Assembly (NCBI GenBank): GCA_030077755.1
Contig: JAQJZZ010000010.1
Coordinates: 124,001-188,000 of the forward strand
Source: Filosporella fistucella
Taxonomy: Eukaryota > Ascomycota > Leotiomycetes > Helotiales
Direction: 5' to 3'
DNA length: 64,000 nucleotides
Below the pieces are notes generated by a model, which made no database searches, was not told the origin of the DNA, and was given only the letters and a program-made list of their open reading frames with translations. Positions 36,162 through 49,189 of the stretch are shown here, in pieces; position 1 is the first letter of the stretch; each line of letters begins with the position of its first letter. Both the position numbers and the translations under genes were made by a program.

Positions 36162-37573
36162 GCTGTCACAAGTTCATTAGCGACTCGGTATTGGTATATA
36201 TAGGTCGAGGTGGCGCTAAATTGAAGGTCTACTGTTACGGAAACCTGATCCGAGATCTTAACTTCTGTCAAAGCTAGAAGATCACCGCGAAGAATCCTTT
36301 GTAGTAGGCTCGATATTTAGTCTCTTGGAAGACAAGTGGACGAAAATCTGTACTGAGCGCGATAGTAGCTAGAAATGTAAGGGATATAAGTCACAAACCT
36401 TCTTCGCCGAGAAAACCAATTATTAATCAACCTTTTGACCTTAGCTTGGCAACACTATTGTCTATCAAATCTATATTTCAAAGATCACCTACAAGTGACA
36501 GCCTTTATCACCACAGCATAGCACTTTGGTAAGCAGATATTTGAGCATTATACTCACGCAATTTTCTCTCCAAGGATTTAGAGCTTGCCAGACTCAAGGC
36601 CTAATGGCTACCTTACATAGGTGGATAATAAGAGGGAAAGTAAAGGATAGAAGAAATAGCGAGTGGCATACACTATGATTCCTATCTACCGATATGATAG
36701 CCACTTGGAGAAACGTGAGGACGTGCTAGAGAATACTATACAAGTACTACTCTCTACTAACCTCTCTACCCTTTTTCGAATAAGGAAAAGAAGGCTTTCG
36801 ATAACTGGCACGACAAGATAGCCGACTACGACTCAAGCCATCTTCTCGACTAGGATGCAACTCTCCATACTAAACTCGCAACGGCGTATAGGTGAATTTG
36901 TAAGAAGGATTGCGAAGGGGAAGATTGAGATATAGGATATGTCAGGGAATAGGAGGGCTAGATTTGCTAAGAGATAATCTCATATTATCAAATTCTCCAT
37001 TGTCGTGGTTAACTTCTATCGTTGTCATATACTACCACTAATTCTCCAGCGTCGCTAAGTGCCCACTGTCGTTAATCTTTCTAGTCCCTGCCCCTCTATT
37101 TCCTATCCCTGGTCGCCACCAAGTTCTATGTGTTATACATAAGAAAGCTATCTCCCAATTCCTAGGATACACAAGACACAGTACAGAATTCTCCCCGTGG
37201 AGTGCATTGAGCGAAAAGAAAGAATCCGGCTTGATATGCGGAAGTGGAGTGGAAGTGTAGTGGAGAGGGGCTTATATACTTTGCATGAGGGAAAGGTAAG
37301 AGGGGAGGGAAGGAGGGACTCGTACGGTGTGGCATCTTTCTATTTCACTTTCTGTTATTTGCCGCATGAGGTTTTCAGCTTAATATCCCACGCCACTTTC
37401 TTCAACTCGAAATTCAAGTCACTATACTCCTTACCTTCATACACTTTACCGTTTTTCTTACATCACACCTCACCCGATCTTTCCTCAACCCTTCGAACAC
37501 CACACTACCCAACCTATAAACCCTCTCTCAGACCTAACTTTCTCCCCCTTTAGGGACGAACACCATTAACACC
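36162..37573. other. Intergenic, AT-rich
   Basis: About 1.4 kb. The stretch 36280-37150 is rich in TA and has stops in all frames, as in RIP-altered or neutrally decaying sequence. From about 37390 the plus strand turns C/T-rich, like a leader upstream of 37574. No identifiable element. Confidence 0.4.
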
Positions 37574-37834
37574 ATGGCCATGCAGTTACATAGAAAGGTT
37601 GTTGCGGGTGAGGATCGGATATTTTCCTCCAGGGTCGGATGGGTATCTCTGTGCATGGAAGTGATTTTGAGACTGATCTTAGGTAGGCGATATATAGAGA
37701 GAAGATATGGAGATGACTTGGGAGGAGGATATGGATTGAAGGGGAGAAAGGGTGAGAAAAGGGGAAAATTGTCGTCGCCGATTCTTGATACTTTCGAACT
37801 TTTACTATTATCATCGTCATCACCGTCCTCTTAG
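37574..37834 (+). CDS. Possible small ORF behind a leader-like tract
   Basis: ATG 37574 (context aacaccATGGCC, a good fungal initiation context) opens an 86-codon frame. It follows about 180 bp of C/T/A-rich sequence that looks like a transcribed leader. The product is basic and ends in a Ser-rich stretch; one weak hydrophobic segment occurs (WVSLCMEVILRLILG). No domain was recognised, and an overlapping minus-strand frame of similar length exists. The call rests on leader composition and start context only. Confidence 0.25.
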   Translation: MAMQLHRKVVAGEDRIFSSRVGWVSLCMEVILRLILGRRYIERRYGDDLGGGYGLKGRKGEKRGKLSSPILDTFELLLLSSSSPSS

Positions 37835-40800
37835 CTAAGAATCGTTGCCCATTTCTTCCAAACTTTAAAGATATTTAATATAAGATTAAAAAGAAAAGTC
37901 ACCTGTGTGCTCGAATTCAATCCACGCCCAAGATCTTCTTCTTTCTCTCGAATTATAATTCTACTCATGTCACACCTCTCGACTCTAACATCTGTGTACC
38001 ATTTTGCAGGGTAGTAGTTGGGAAATCAATTAAAAGAGAAAATGTTTATACAGCAATTATAAGTAAGCACAGAATGAATTTGGAAGGTGTCTCGTCTCGA
38101 TTCATTTATCCCTTGCCCACTTTTCACTTTAGCATAAGTTCTCTTTACGATTTCTTAACCTTTATTCTTTTTACCCCTTCCTCGTTTCCTTCCTTTAACT
38201 TCCATTCGCCTTCCCTCTTGCTTCTTCATACCTTCTAAACCCTAGAATAAGATATATAAAATCATCGCCCACACGCCTCCTCTCCTTTAATGATATCGAG
38301 ATAATCATTGAAAACCTTCCTAGGGAAGGGAAGGACAGCGTTTAGATTTCTTTAGTCTCTTTATACGAGTAAAATTCATAAAAGCTGTATATATAGATGA
38401 AATAATAATATGCGAGTGTTTAATGAGCATCTGAATGTTTCGGGAAGTTTGTACAAGGGAGTTGCTAAGCAGGGAAGAAATGTCAAATTTCTATTGCCGT
38501 CTGCAATTTTCAACAGTTGTCGTTAAATTTCCTTAACATCAATTATTCGCCGTCGTTTCCATTCATTCCATCTATGCTCAAACACCCTTTAAGTTATCAA
38601 GGTACACTGAAAAATTATCAAATAAAATCTAGCTCTTCCCTCCCAAATCCTCCTCAAACCTCCATCTCTAATGTGTTCTTGACACAAGACCGGTCTCCTG
38701 GGGTAAACCCAGAATTTGGTTTAAAGCTCAAGGGGGTGAATTGGTGGCAAATCACGATTTAGACTTCTCGAGCGTCTGCCTTATTCGTTGAATAATTTCT
38801 GAGATTCTGCTTATATATATGGAAGCCAATCCCGAACCGGAAGGCGGGATTGTATCAGAGGCACATGCAATTCCAAGTTTAGAGCTAAAGTAGAACACCG
38901 ATTCACCTTCAAATCTCAACCTCTCAATTCCTAGAAGTTAAATTCTCCATCTACATCCTCGTCTAAGTTGTAAAATTCACCTCTCCCCACCCTCCTCCTT
39001 CCTCGATTGCCGATAAATCACCTAGGCCTAGGATATAAACCGCTAATCTCCAAAAACGAGCACAATAAGTGCAGTGAGTCAGTGAGAAGGAGGCTCAAGC
39101 CAAATTCTCGGTGCGAAAAACTTCTGACCAAAGGTCAGCGGTAACTTTTTTGAAGTGATGAGTTGGGGGAATACCTTAAGATCCCCATCAAGAAAGATGG
39201 GGACGAGGTGAATATACTACGGAAGGAGGAATAAGATGCGGTGGAGAGGGAGTAACATTGTCGTCGACTGTTGTAACTGTCGTCAACATTTCCAACACTC
39301 AACTTATACGACCGTCAATTCTTCTGCGATATTTCTTAAGACACTGAGCTCACTGACCCAAATCGTCATCGCTGCTCTCGCTCTCAGAACTAGTTCCTCT
39401 TCACCAAGTGACTTATCTTACGGACGGGAGCAAGGAGCCAGTAATTGCCTTACGATTCGGTAGATAGCACGGAGCGCTCAGGTCAACGGATCTCCACCTG
39501 TGACCTTCATTTGCTTCGTCCCAGTTCCCTTGCTCTTTCTTTGGATTTTCCTTTTGACCTGCCGTCTAAGACACTCGTTGTTGCAGGCTTCTGCCGAATA
39601 TATACATCCTCTCTGGAAAAAAGTATCTTCATACAGGCCTCCCTAGTGCATTGCCTTCGAATTTAGATATCACTCGGCAGAGGAATCGAAGTTGTGATCA
39701 AATTCCTAAGCATCACATCAAAATCCCAATTTCGAAATGGCGAACGCACAAATTCTCTTCTTGTAAAGGCTCCAATTTCACACTGCAGGTTCGGCTTCAC
39801 TTTTCCTCGCCACCCTGCCCCTCTATTTCCCATAAAAACTAGTCCTTTGGTATGTAGACCCACCCTCTTGCGCTTTTCAATATGTAGTACATCTTCGTCC
39901 GAACTCAAAAAAGGTCACAGGGGACTGAGCTGTGTTTACTGGCTTATGCCGACTGTTCTGTGGGCTGTAATACTGGCATCAGAAATGGAATACCGGATTT
40001 GATATGTTTTGGGTAATAGTGAGATTGTAATGGGGGGATGTTGTGGTTGACTTGGGGAGTTGTTGCTAAATTGTCTAATTGTCGTCGAGGTTTGATAATT
40101 GTCATCAACTTCCACAACTGTCGCCAACTTCCCTGTCCATCATTTCTATCGTATCGTCAGATCCGTTAACGAAATCCCGAAAATTTGAAAAATCATGAAG
40201 TAGAATATCAAGATACGAGAAGTACCCAAAAGCGCAGTAACTCCAACTATCTTTTTCACTTTCCCGTCCCCTAATGCATAGAATTCGTCACTGTATGTTG
40301 ATGAACTATTCCCGTGATGGAGACAGTCCTTTATATACAGAACCGTAGGCCATTCAATCCCAGAATGGAAATGCCCACCTTAATCTCAACCTGATCCAAA
40401 CCCAAACTCGGAAACCTAAAACCACGAACCATTATCACATGCTCTATGTTACCCTATCACTCCCATTACCCAAGGTCTTTCCCCATTCATCTCTTAGCTA
40501 AGAACCCTCAATATAAAAACTTCTTAGACATGGAAGGTTGAATGAAGGAGAGCAGGACGAGGACTTAAGAAAACAGTTGAAGCGTGGGCAGCAAGTTGGC
40601 TGGTTGAGTACTTTGAGGGGAGATAAGGGATAACCTGGGAAGGGGAAAGGGATGTTGGGGATACTTAGACCAAGAGGGAAAAGTGGAACAATGGAGAAGA
40701 TGATAACTATCGTCGTCGTTTCCGCCCCAGCCGCCAGCGTTTCCAGAAAGCGAGGTATGAAGAGAGATGTAACGGACAAGTAACAGCACCGGTACAACTC

Positions 40801-41424
40801 CTGATCAGCAATTATCAACTGAAGATGAGCAAGCAATATGAGGTTTGCTGACACACAGCTACGGGAGCCCGATGGGGAGAGAGATAGATAGATTTATATG
40901 GAGAAGAGTTGAGGATGGGTGTGGGATTTATATACCCAGACGCCTGGAGCAGAAGGGCAGGAGTGAAGGAAAGAGGTTCTTGTCCTTTCCTGAATTTGAA
41001 GAAGTGAAAACTTATCCACGCGTGCAAAACAACAACGAGACTGAACACGAGAAAACACAAAGCAAGAAGACACAGGAAATGGACAGAATAGTGTTGTTAT
41101 TCATTTACACATCATCCAAGCTATCCACTACTCATGCTCATGCTCCCTCATCAATTTATACACCTCATGCATCCCTGCATCCATCATACACACACCCAAT
41201 TGACCCCATGGTATCAAAACGTATATATCCAGCACCAGCCAGATTTCCCCAGCCAAGTGGCATGAATGACTCCCCATTCCGGTCCCAAAGAAGCTTGAAA
41301 TGCATCCCGAATCGCCAACCCATAACCAGCCCAAACGCAATTGCTTGCTCAATCTAAACGCCTTGACACCAACCATTTTTACCCAGCCAGTCCATTACCC
41401 CATCCCAAGATGCACATAAACACA
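37835..41424. other. Gene-poor region with recurring TGTCGTCAA-like motifs
   Basis: About 3.6 kb with no supported gene. Several C/T-rich and A/T-rich tracts alternate. Motifs close to tgtcgtcaac recur near 38505, 39258-39290, 40080-40130 and 40710 (with related ones near 37010 and 37065). Longer frames (40845-41357 +, opening with TTG; 40854-40498 -) have no recognisable features. Confidence 0.4.
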
Positions 41425-42285
41425 CTATACTTTCACTCCTTTTCTTCTTCTCATACGAGGCACGCAACGTACTTTTGCTCGACCTCCTACACCTATATCC
41501 CCAGTTCCTCTCCATTTCAAAATTTGTCCGCCTTTACGAATTCCACTGGGTGTACTCGCTCTTCTTAATCCGCCTTCTTCCATCCCATTCCCCCAGATAT
41601 TATCTTCCGTATCCATCTCTACGAACCCTTCGTCTATATCTTCGGGGACACCCACATCGGGACTTATAGCTCGTTGGCGGTAGTCCATACTATCAAGCAT
41701 CAATTCCTCGGATCCAACTTCTTTTAATAGTGTATCTTTGAGTAATGGTGTTCCGTAACGGGAATAGGAAGGGGATATGTGAAGTCGACATTGAGAAGAG
41801 GAATCAATCATCTCTTCGACGAGACTAGATATATCTCTCATGTGAGTGTTGCATGATTGAAATTGCACATTCAGCTGTCTCTGTAGTCGCCTGCATGCTA
41901 GTCCTCCATTCGCCGAGCGAGGAAGAGGTAGAGAAGGGAGAGAACGGGAGGATATAGAGGGTATGGTGACGAGTCCACGGTGGGCGGACATGTATGTTAT
42001 TTCCTCATCCTCAATTTCTGCATCGGACGAAGAATCAATTTCTAGTGTAGGAGAGGGTATATATGATCGTTGTGGCATCTCGTCTTCGTCCGGTCGGAGA
42101 GAATGCTGTGAGAATTTCGAGACGATATCATTCAGACCGCCTATTTCCTCGCACGACAGATCAGTCTGTGAGAAATACGAGGTCTGGTGTATGGTAGGAG
42201 GAAAGGATATATCGGTAGGCGAAGCGGAATCCTCGTAGCTATTCGCAGACTGGGCGACAGCGCCAAAGGTGAAGTTTTCGAACAT
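41425..42285 (-). CDS. Conserved fungal protein of unknown function
   Basis: A single-exon frame from ATG 42285 to TAG 41425 encodes 286 residues. The N-terminus MFENFTFGAVAQ, an acidic Ser-rich stretch (SSSDAEIEDEEITYMS), a probable helical segment (ACRRLQRQLNVQFQSC followed by ISSLVEEMIDSSSQC), and a basic C-terminus (VPRMRRRKGVKV) give the layout of a mostly disordered protein with one helical element. I recall similar RLQRQLNVQ segments in unnamed ascomycete proteins but cannot name a function. There is no signal peptide or membrane helix. The frame has no competing frame of the same length and a leader-like sequence lies upstream on the minus strand. Confidence 0.7.
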   Translation of the reverse strand: MFENFTFGAVAQSANSYEDSASPTDISFPPTIHQTSYFSQTDLSCEEIGGLNDIVSKFSQHSLRPDEDEMPQRSYIPSPTLEIDSSSDAEIEDEEITYMSAHRGLVTIPSISSRSLPSLPLPRSANGGLACRRLQRQLNVQFQSCNTHMRDISSLVEEMIDSSSQCRLHISPSYSRYGTPLLKDTLLKEVGSEELMLDSMDYRQRAISPDVGVPEDIDEGFVEMDTEDNIWGNGMEEGGLRRASTPSGIRKGGQILKWRGTGDIGVGGRAKVRCVPRMRRRKGVKV

Positions 42286-45200
42286 TGTGAGAGAGGACTA
42301 TAGACCAGTAACCATCTAAGAGGAAACGAACGAGGGGATCGATGGGATTATGAGTCCATTCGCGGGCTGGGTTTGATCGAAACGCCGTGGCTGATTCGAA
42401 GCAGCGAGACCGCTGTGGTGTTGCAGAGACCTTGAGTAGTAGCGTATGGCTTGCAGTGTCTTTTGATTCTTGCTGGCTGCAGTAGTAGAAAGTTGCACAG
42501 ATAGTGGGATTAGTGTTGAAGTTATTTCTGTATGGCAGTGGATGTATGGTTGGTGTTGGGTCTCATGTCATTTCATGAAGTGTTGAAGAGAGGAGGTGGA
42601 GGTGGAAGAGGATGGTATTTGGTAGGATCATCGGTTGGAGCAGAGCAGTTGAGATGATTGAATCTCGGCGGGAGAGAGTCTAGTCCAGCACGCACCAGGC
42701 GCGGACAATAACTAGGTATGGGTCTGGGTCTGGGTATACCAGCGGTCCAGCAACAGCAGGCCTTCCCTTCTTCGACACTGCCCATGCCTCCGCCCTCCCC
42801 AATATCCAGCCCAGCGATTTGGTGCGGTGCGGCAAATCACAGAACCAGCGAGTGAGGGAGCGTAGTGGGTCGTTCTGAGCCCACCCTTTTTACTGCCTCC
42901 AGCGATAGCTTCGGCCAGGGGCTTGCGCTTAGACTGGATCGAGTAAATGTCCGAGGCAAAATGTGGTAAGATGGACGTTGTCATTGGGTGTAACGAACAG
43001 GGGAAGCCATCATGGCTCATCTGGCATTTTCCCAGATTCCCGCTTGCTTGCTCTGGGTGTGTTGCTTTGCTTTTGTTTCCATCTCGCTTGCACAAGTGGG
43101 ATGGGGAGGGAAGAAGGTGGAGAGACATACGGTGGTAACTTGGTAAGAGAGGTCAAGCAAGCCCAAGACCCAGTGAGAAAAGAGGTAACCTCGCAAATTT
43201 TGGTGTCATGGTGAAGGAGAAATACACAGGCTAGTCCTCTTTGCGACTTTTATGCTGCTTGTGCAACCTGACAGCTGGTCTCCCTTGCCTTTGCCTAAAC
43301 TCTCATAGCCTGTCATATCAAGCTGCCGTTGCCACAATCCTCCCACCCAGCAAAGGAGTGGTACGGAAGGTGTGTTGTAAGACTGACTTCATCCTGCACA
43401 ACCAAAGTTGCTTTTCATGCGATCCGATCCTGTGGGTCGGGGATTGGTATGAGTGTTGATTTAGTAGTTGGTACAGTATTGGGGATCGAGGGCTGAACCT
43501 CGAATTTGGGTTGAGTCCAGCATGCAGAAGCAGAAGCTACCTAGTGAAGGCAGATACCGTACCGTACAGTAGCTTCAGCAGCTTCTCTGCTTCAGCGCAC
43601 TTTGTCCCAAGTCCAGGATACGGGAACACACGGCAAGCCCGTCTCGAGCCCGTCAGAAGAGTTGTCAGAGAGCCAAGTACCCTAAACGAACCCCAAAGAC
43701 ACCGAGCACGACCCTAACTCTGCCTACGCTCAGGCTATGATGAAAATGGCGATCCGGACGAAACTGTCAAACCGTGGGCCCCAAGTCTAGGTTGCCCACT
43801 TCTACTAGCTTCAATCCAAGAAGCACCAGCGTCAAACTTCAGTGTCGGGAATATTACGGAGGTAGTCTTGGGACTTTCCTTTCCATTTCTTATTCCCACA
43901 AGACATTCAGCGGACGTTCAGCCGGATTCACTTTGACGTCTAAAAGAACAAATATCATGAACAAAAAATACGAACGCCTTGCAGAAGGCAACAATAAAAT
44001 CGTGATCCCATCGACCATTAGATCGCGGTCATAAACGGTGGTGCACTAACTCGTCAGGTTTCAACACAGCCCTGACGGCCCAAATGCAACCCTCGCCAGG
44101 CTTCTCCCTGTCACATCACGCTTTCCCTGCCTCGCACCGCTTTTCCTCCCTTGCTGCTTGGAATGCTGAAGATTGAGAGAACGGCTTTCCTGCCGATCGC
44201 TGACCAGTGTGCTCAACCCGGGAAATCGGCTGCTCCAATCAGGATATTAACCCGTGTCTTTCTGATCACTGACCACCGCGTGCCGGCTGCGTTTTCCTGA
44301 CAGCAGGGATACAGCATTGTCTTCTAGAAGGTCGCTAGAATTTGAAAAGGGAGCTGATCAGCGAGATCATCTTGATCTTCGAGGGGCGACTGTTGGTTCA
44401 GGAATATTTACTCGATGTCGGGAATGCCGGACGAGTATAGGTTGGGAGAGAGAAAAGGGGAGAAGGAGTAGACGAGGCTGGACATTTTGGGACAGATATG
44501 TTGTGCATTGGTTTGGTTGGTAGCTGTGATGGAGAGAAGATTTTTAGCTTGGTGTTGACCAAAAAGGGTCTGGAGGATGGAAGAAGACTTCCAGCGGCTC
44601 AATGCCCAGAATCAAACGCCAAAACCGATAAAAGACGGCATTTGGCGGAGACCAAGCTGGCACTACTTGGGAAAATGGCATACTCCGCAATAATTGTGTG
44701 TATGCGACGTTGCATCTCAATTGGTTTCTTGTTTTATTTCGCCGAGTAAGGAAATTGATTCTGGGTGCTGACAAGTAGAGACTTTCAGCCTTCGCCACCC
44801 ACACACCATTTGTCCTCTGTCATCTGAAGAGGCTGGGATGTTGCTGAATCTTCACTTTTCTCCACGATTCGTGGCCTGACTCGGAGAATTTTTCTTTCGG
44901 GTCTGCACAGAGCCTTACGGGAGGAGGGATGTTTCACTAGATTTCATGTCGTCAAGTGACAGCTTTCTGATTGGGGTCTGTACGACTTGAAGAGGCCAAC
45001 AGGAACCTCAGGAGAACATATGACAACAATCATGCTACATAGTTTTCCTCCCCTCGTGCTACACATTTCATCTGCTTGTACCAAGTTGCGGCTGATCCAA
45101 TGTGAGTTTTCATGATGGTGTCATGAGAGTCGACAATATTTGATTGATTCGATGGTAGACATTACCAGAATTGACGTTCGGGATATTGCATTCATTTCTA

Positions 45201-47723
45201 GATTTTCATTCGCTGGGCCAGGATTCGAGACGGCTGCTCACTTGGCCGCCACGAGGTACCTGATAGATAGAAGGGAAATAGCTTCAGGGGCAATCCGTCC
45301 AAAGGGTAGTGACATGAATCAAGCTGCCGATTGAGACGATCATTTGTCGACGTTGTCTTCCAGAATCATTCCTAATCGGGTATTGTTGAAGCAGCTGATA
45401 TTCCACTGGATATTGGACTGAATGGGCATGCCGATACGCACCTGTCCGTCCGGCAATCCCGGATACCGTGTGAAATTTCCCCTGTTACCATACCTTTGGA
45501 AGAGTCTGTCGTGTCATCTTGCCATGTTTTTGACATGAAAACGTGGTCGTAGTAGTGGCGATCAGATGTATGCAAGTACGGGTTGTGTTTGCTGGATGCA
45601 TGTCTGTTCGCGGCTAATGTCGCTATTATGGGGGTTCCAGGCTGGCGTAGGGGAAGCTCGAGAGCCATAACATTTTCATGAACTGGAACAATCCAAAGGG
45701 CCTTTTCTTTCAATATCCGAAATGATGGCTCTGAATGGATAAATCGAGATACTGCTGTAGAAGCATATTATAAGCTTGTCATGCCGGCGTCTGTTTAAGG
45801 ATGATCACTGGTAATAGGATTTGAGCCCCGGACTCCTTTCTTGTCGCACGTTTGAGATGAGATGCAATGCGATGAGATTCGATGGCAGGTCTGATGATCT
45901 CAATCACAAGCCGACTAGGCATCATTGTATCCACGGTGAAGTTGGATGGTTGTTGCGGAAGCAAGAAAGATTCGATTTACGTAGAACATTCAAGCTGGCC
46001 TTGCCATAGGACAATTAATTTGTAGACCAGAACCAAGGAAACGATAATACTCCAGGAGGCTACATTTGAAGGGACACTGGATGGTTGGTGAAATTGCTGC
46101 CGTCAGCCCGTAGTAGGATCAGACGTTCAAACAAGGGCACCTACCTGTGCACTGTCGCACTGTCGAAAGTTCGACAACGCTTTGCAGAACTCTCTGCCAA
46201 CGCTTATATCGTGGATGAAGTCTAGCCATCCGTAAATTACGTTCTTGACCTCCTAGGCAAGGCATTTTCCTTGCTCCTTAGCCACTTGTAGCTGCGAACG
46301 AATTCTGAAAGGTCTGTCTAATGTGCTAATGCATTTAATGCTAGGGCCCGCTCTTTGCATTTTTGTCACATCCACATTGAATGTACGGATTTCCGTGAGT
46401 ACCTATGACTAGAGATACGATGGTCTCGCCACGATTGGAAGTATATTAAGTGCTGGAGAGGTCCAGACGTCCGCCAGGGGAATAGCACACTCTATTTATG
46501 TTGCCGCAAGTAGTGTGAGGAGCAGCATAGTGACGGTCTTGGTCCAGGAAAGGTACCCGGATTTGCCAGTCGGAGGATATAGAACACCTCTACAGATGTA
46601 GACTCTGAAATTTCTGCCAAAGATGGACTGGAAAAGAGGCATCAAGCTTCTAGTATATAAGCACGTGACCTGGATGACCACTTGGTCTTTGAGTCCAGAA
46701 TTGCAGATTTGAAGGAATGACGATCCAGAAACGCTCTCAATCTGTTCATGTAGTGGGCTTGACATGGCAATCTGCCAAAGGTCCTGAATATCGAATCTGA
46801 ATCTTAACGCGACGGCGCGTTTGAAAGGAACATGGACGCGCAACATCGGCGTTGCTGCTGAGAACATTGAAATAGAAGCGGCGCAAACCCCCAAATATGT
46901 ATTTGATCATCTCTATGGCCCATATTTCGTTCGCAAGATCCAAACATCAGATCAGGACGTATTTCCAAAGTTGTTAGAAAGCCGTGAGCTTCATCCCAGA
47001 GAAGAAAACATTGACTTGGCGGGATGACTCAATTTAGCCTAGCTCTTCGCTTGTCTCATCTCACATCCTCTTCATCTTAACTTCGAGACAAATTCAACCT
47101 CATCTTCGAACATCAATCACTTCAGAAATTCAGGTACGCGGGATCTCCTAACCGGATGACGGCAAGCGTAGAACAAAGTTTTGTTCTTTTGCAGCATTAA
47201 CCTTGCCCCCACTGCGATGAGATCGAGAAGATCATACATGTGGTAGCTGTTTTTGATGCCTTTGGCCAATAAAACACACAAGCGCGTTCATCTGTCATGT
47301 AATTGATTATAATTTCTTTCTCTATGTTATTACAAGCTCTGGGAAAGCTTGCGAGTCAATTCATTCAGCCTTAGTAACTTGATACCGTTGATGGTTTGTA
47401 TAAACAGCTGTTGTCAGATTTAACCTCCGGACATGAGACTAGGACTGGGTAGATGCTGGTCTATTCTGCCTCATTATATCTCAAGTTTAGATATACGGGG
47501 ACATCAACTTCCGTCGGTTGATATATACTATCTTGCGATGGTCATCTTCCTCTTTTGCCTGAATAGCAGTTTCAATCAAGACTTCGACTTTCTTTTGTCG
47601 TCTGGGAATCGTCATGACTGCTCGATCATTCCACATCAAAACTTGCATTCATTTCCTATTATAGATCATTGTGTGGGGTGATCGCTATCATCTCATTGTT
47701 TTCAGTAATATTTGCGGGGGCAG
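42286..47723. other. 5.4-kb region without a recognised gene
   Basis: This lies between the divergent starts of the conserved unknown (42285, -) and the lectin-like gene (47724, +). Frames of up to about 140 codons occur (for example 43128-42712 -, 45713-45372 -, 46894-46496 -). Those I checked open with TTG and show no family motif. No repeat, tRNA or transposon remnant was recognised. Confidence 0.4.
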
Positions 47724-49189
47724 ATGGATGACAAAAGAGGCCCGAGAGAGTCTTGGGCTACGAAGAGGGAATCCTGGGCCACGATACCGAAAACTGCTTT
47801 GGCACAGTCCTTAAGGATCATACAAATACGACGGCAACCCACAATTACCACAGGAGAAAGTCGGCGGATCAGCAGAACAGCACCGACGAGAACTCGAAAG
47901 TCGGATTTCATATCAAAGGAAGATGTCGAAAGTCTTCGTGATACTGCATCGAGGGCGACGTCGATCAGTGAGCGGGGACAATCTATACCCCCTCCAGGAC
48001 CTGTTATGATATTTGGCATGCGAAGGAGGATGTTCTATTCGTTTGTCGGTTTATCGGTAGTACTATTCATACTCAGTATCGTCATTGGCTTGGTAGTACT
48101 ATCATCGATGAAGCAATCCATACCATCGTTTGCAGGACTTGCTACCTCTGGACTATTCGTTAACAACAATACGCAATGGAATATGAATGTGTTCTTTCAA
48201 GATCCAAGCACAAACCAATTCAAATATCGGATTTCGACCAATACCGTTTCTTTCTCGCCCTCCGCACCCATCAGTCTAAATCAACTACCTCAACAAAATG
48301 TGTCTATGGCTGCCACTTCTTTTGTGTCTGCAGATGGAACTACCTTCCATCAGGTATTCTACATAATGGACGGAAATATCATGCTCGTCAATCTGACCTG
48401 CCCCTCCACGACCTCACTATCATGTTCAACACTCTCCAACAACATTATCTCCAAAGGCATTTCCCCAAGTGTAGCAAAAGACTCCACGCTTGCTGCAGTA
48501 TTTCTCGGACTTGGGCCAACCAAAGGATGGAGAGTCTTCTATCACAATTCCAGGCACGAAGTCACACAACTTACAAACATGAATAGTGCATGGGATCCTT
48601 TGGGTACAATCATTGGTGGAAAAGCAGTACGTGGTAGTCATCTCGCCGCTGTAACATTTGCTGCATCAGGATTCATCGAAGTCCTGTACATTGACGCAAA
48701 CACAAATAACCTCTTCGGCGTAGAATTCTTCAACGGGCAGTGGCTCTCTCGTAAGTTCCTCTCACTTAAAAAACTAGATTTATATATGAAAAAATAATCT
48801 AACTCTTCGCAGCCTCATCACTCACGCCCTCTCCTCCCAGCACCCTCTCCCCCACCAGCGCTCTCTCCATCTCTTACGCCTCTACCCCTGACACTTTCCA
48901 TGCCATCTACGTCGGCACCGACACGCAACTCTACGATTTCTCCGCCCTATCCGTGTCATCAACCCAATTCTCAACCGCTAAATCATCGAAAACGACTGGT
49001 AGACAGACGGCTGGATGGCAGGATACGCCGGAGAAGTTGCAGACGCTTGCGGGAGCGCAGAGGGGAGGGGGTGCGGCTAGTTTGGGGTGGAGTGATCAGG
49101 TTAGGGTTTTCGAGAGGGTGGGTACGGGGTTGGTTATGGGGGGATTAAATACGAGTAGTGGGGTTTGGACTGCGAGTGTTAGGGTGTAG
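47724..49189 (+). CDS. Membrane-anchored lectin-like beta-propeller protein (fungal fucose-lectin type)
   Basis: Two exons (47724-48750 and 48813-49189) around a 62-bp intron give 467 residues. Residues 1-103 are basic, Ser/Arg-rich and probably cytoplasmic. A single hydrophobic helix (about 104-128) makes a type II membrane protein. The extracellular part consists of repeated four-stranded units with recurring patterns such as NTQWNMNVFFQDPSTNQ, TTFHQVFYIMDGNIM, LGPTKGWRVFYHN, GFIEVLYIDANTNNLFGVEF and DTFHAIYVGTDTQLYDF. This is the style of fungal fucose-specific lectin propellers. Whether the sugar-binding residues are kept cannot be told by eye. A role in cell-surface recognition is inferred. 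The ATG at 47724 was chosen because the frame upstream opens with TTG. Confidence 0.75.

Noticed and set aside
40845..41357. 170-codon frame downstream of the conserved unknown gene
   Set aside because: It opens with TTG, is rich in low-complexity sequence, and runs opposite the likely 3' region of the neighbouring gene.
45820..45870. tRNA-like B-box (ggatttgagccccggactcc, on the complement)
   Set aside because: The T-loop lacks the TTC start and no acceptor or anticodon stem can be paired around it.
46166..46179. Short perfect inverted repeat gtcgaaagttcgac
   Set aside because: A 6-bp stem alone is expected by chance in a 64-kb window and has no context suggesting a terminator or operator.
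46496..46894. 132-codon minus-strand frame with a hydrophobic end
   Set aside because: It opens with TTG, has no plausible leader or splice partner, and no family match.
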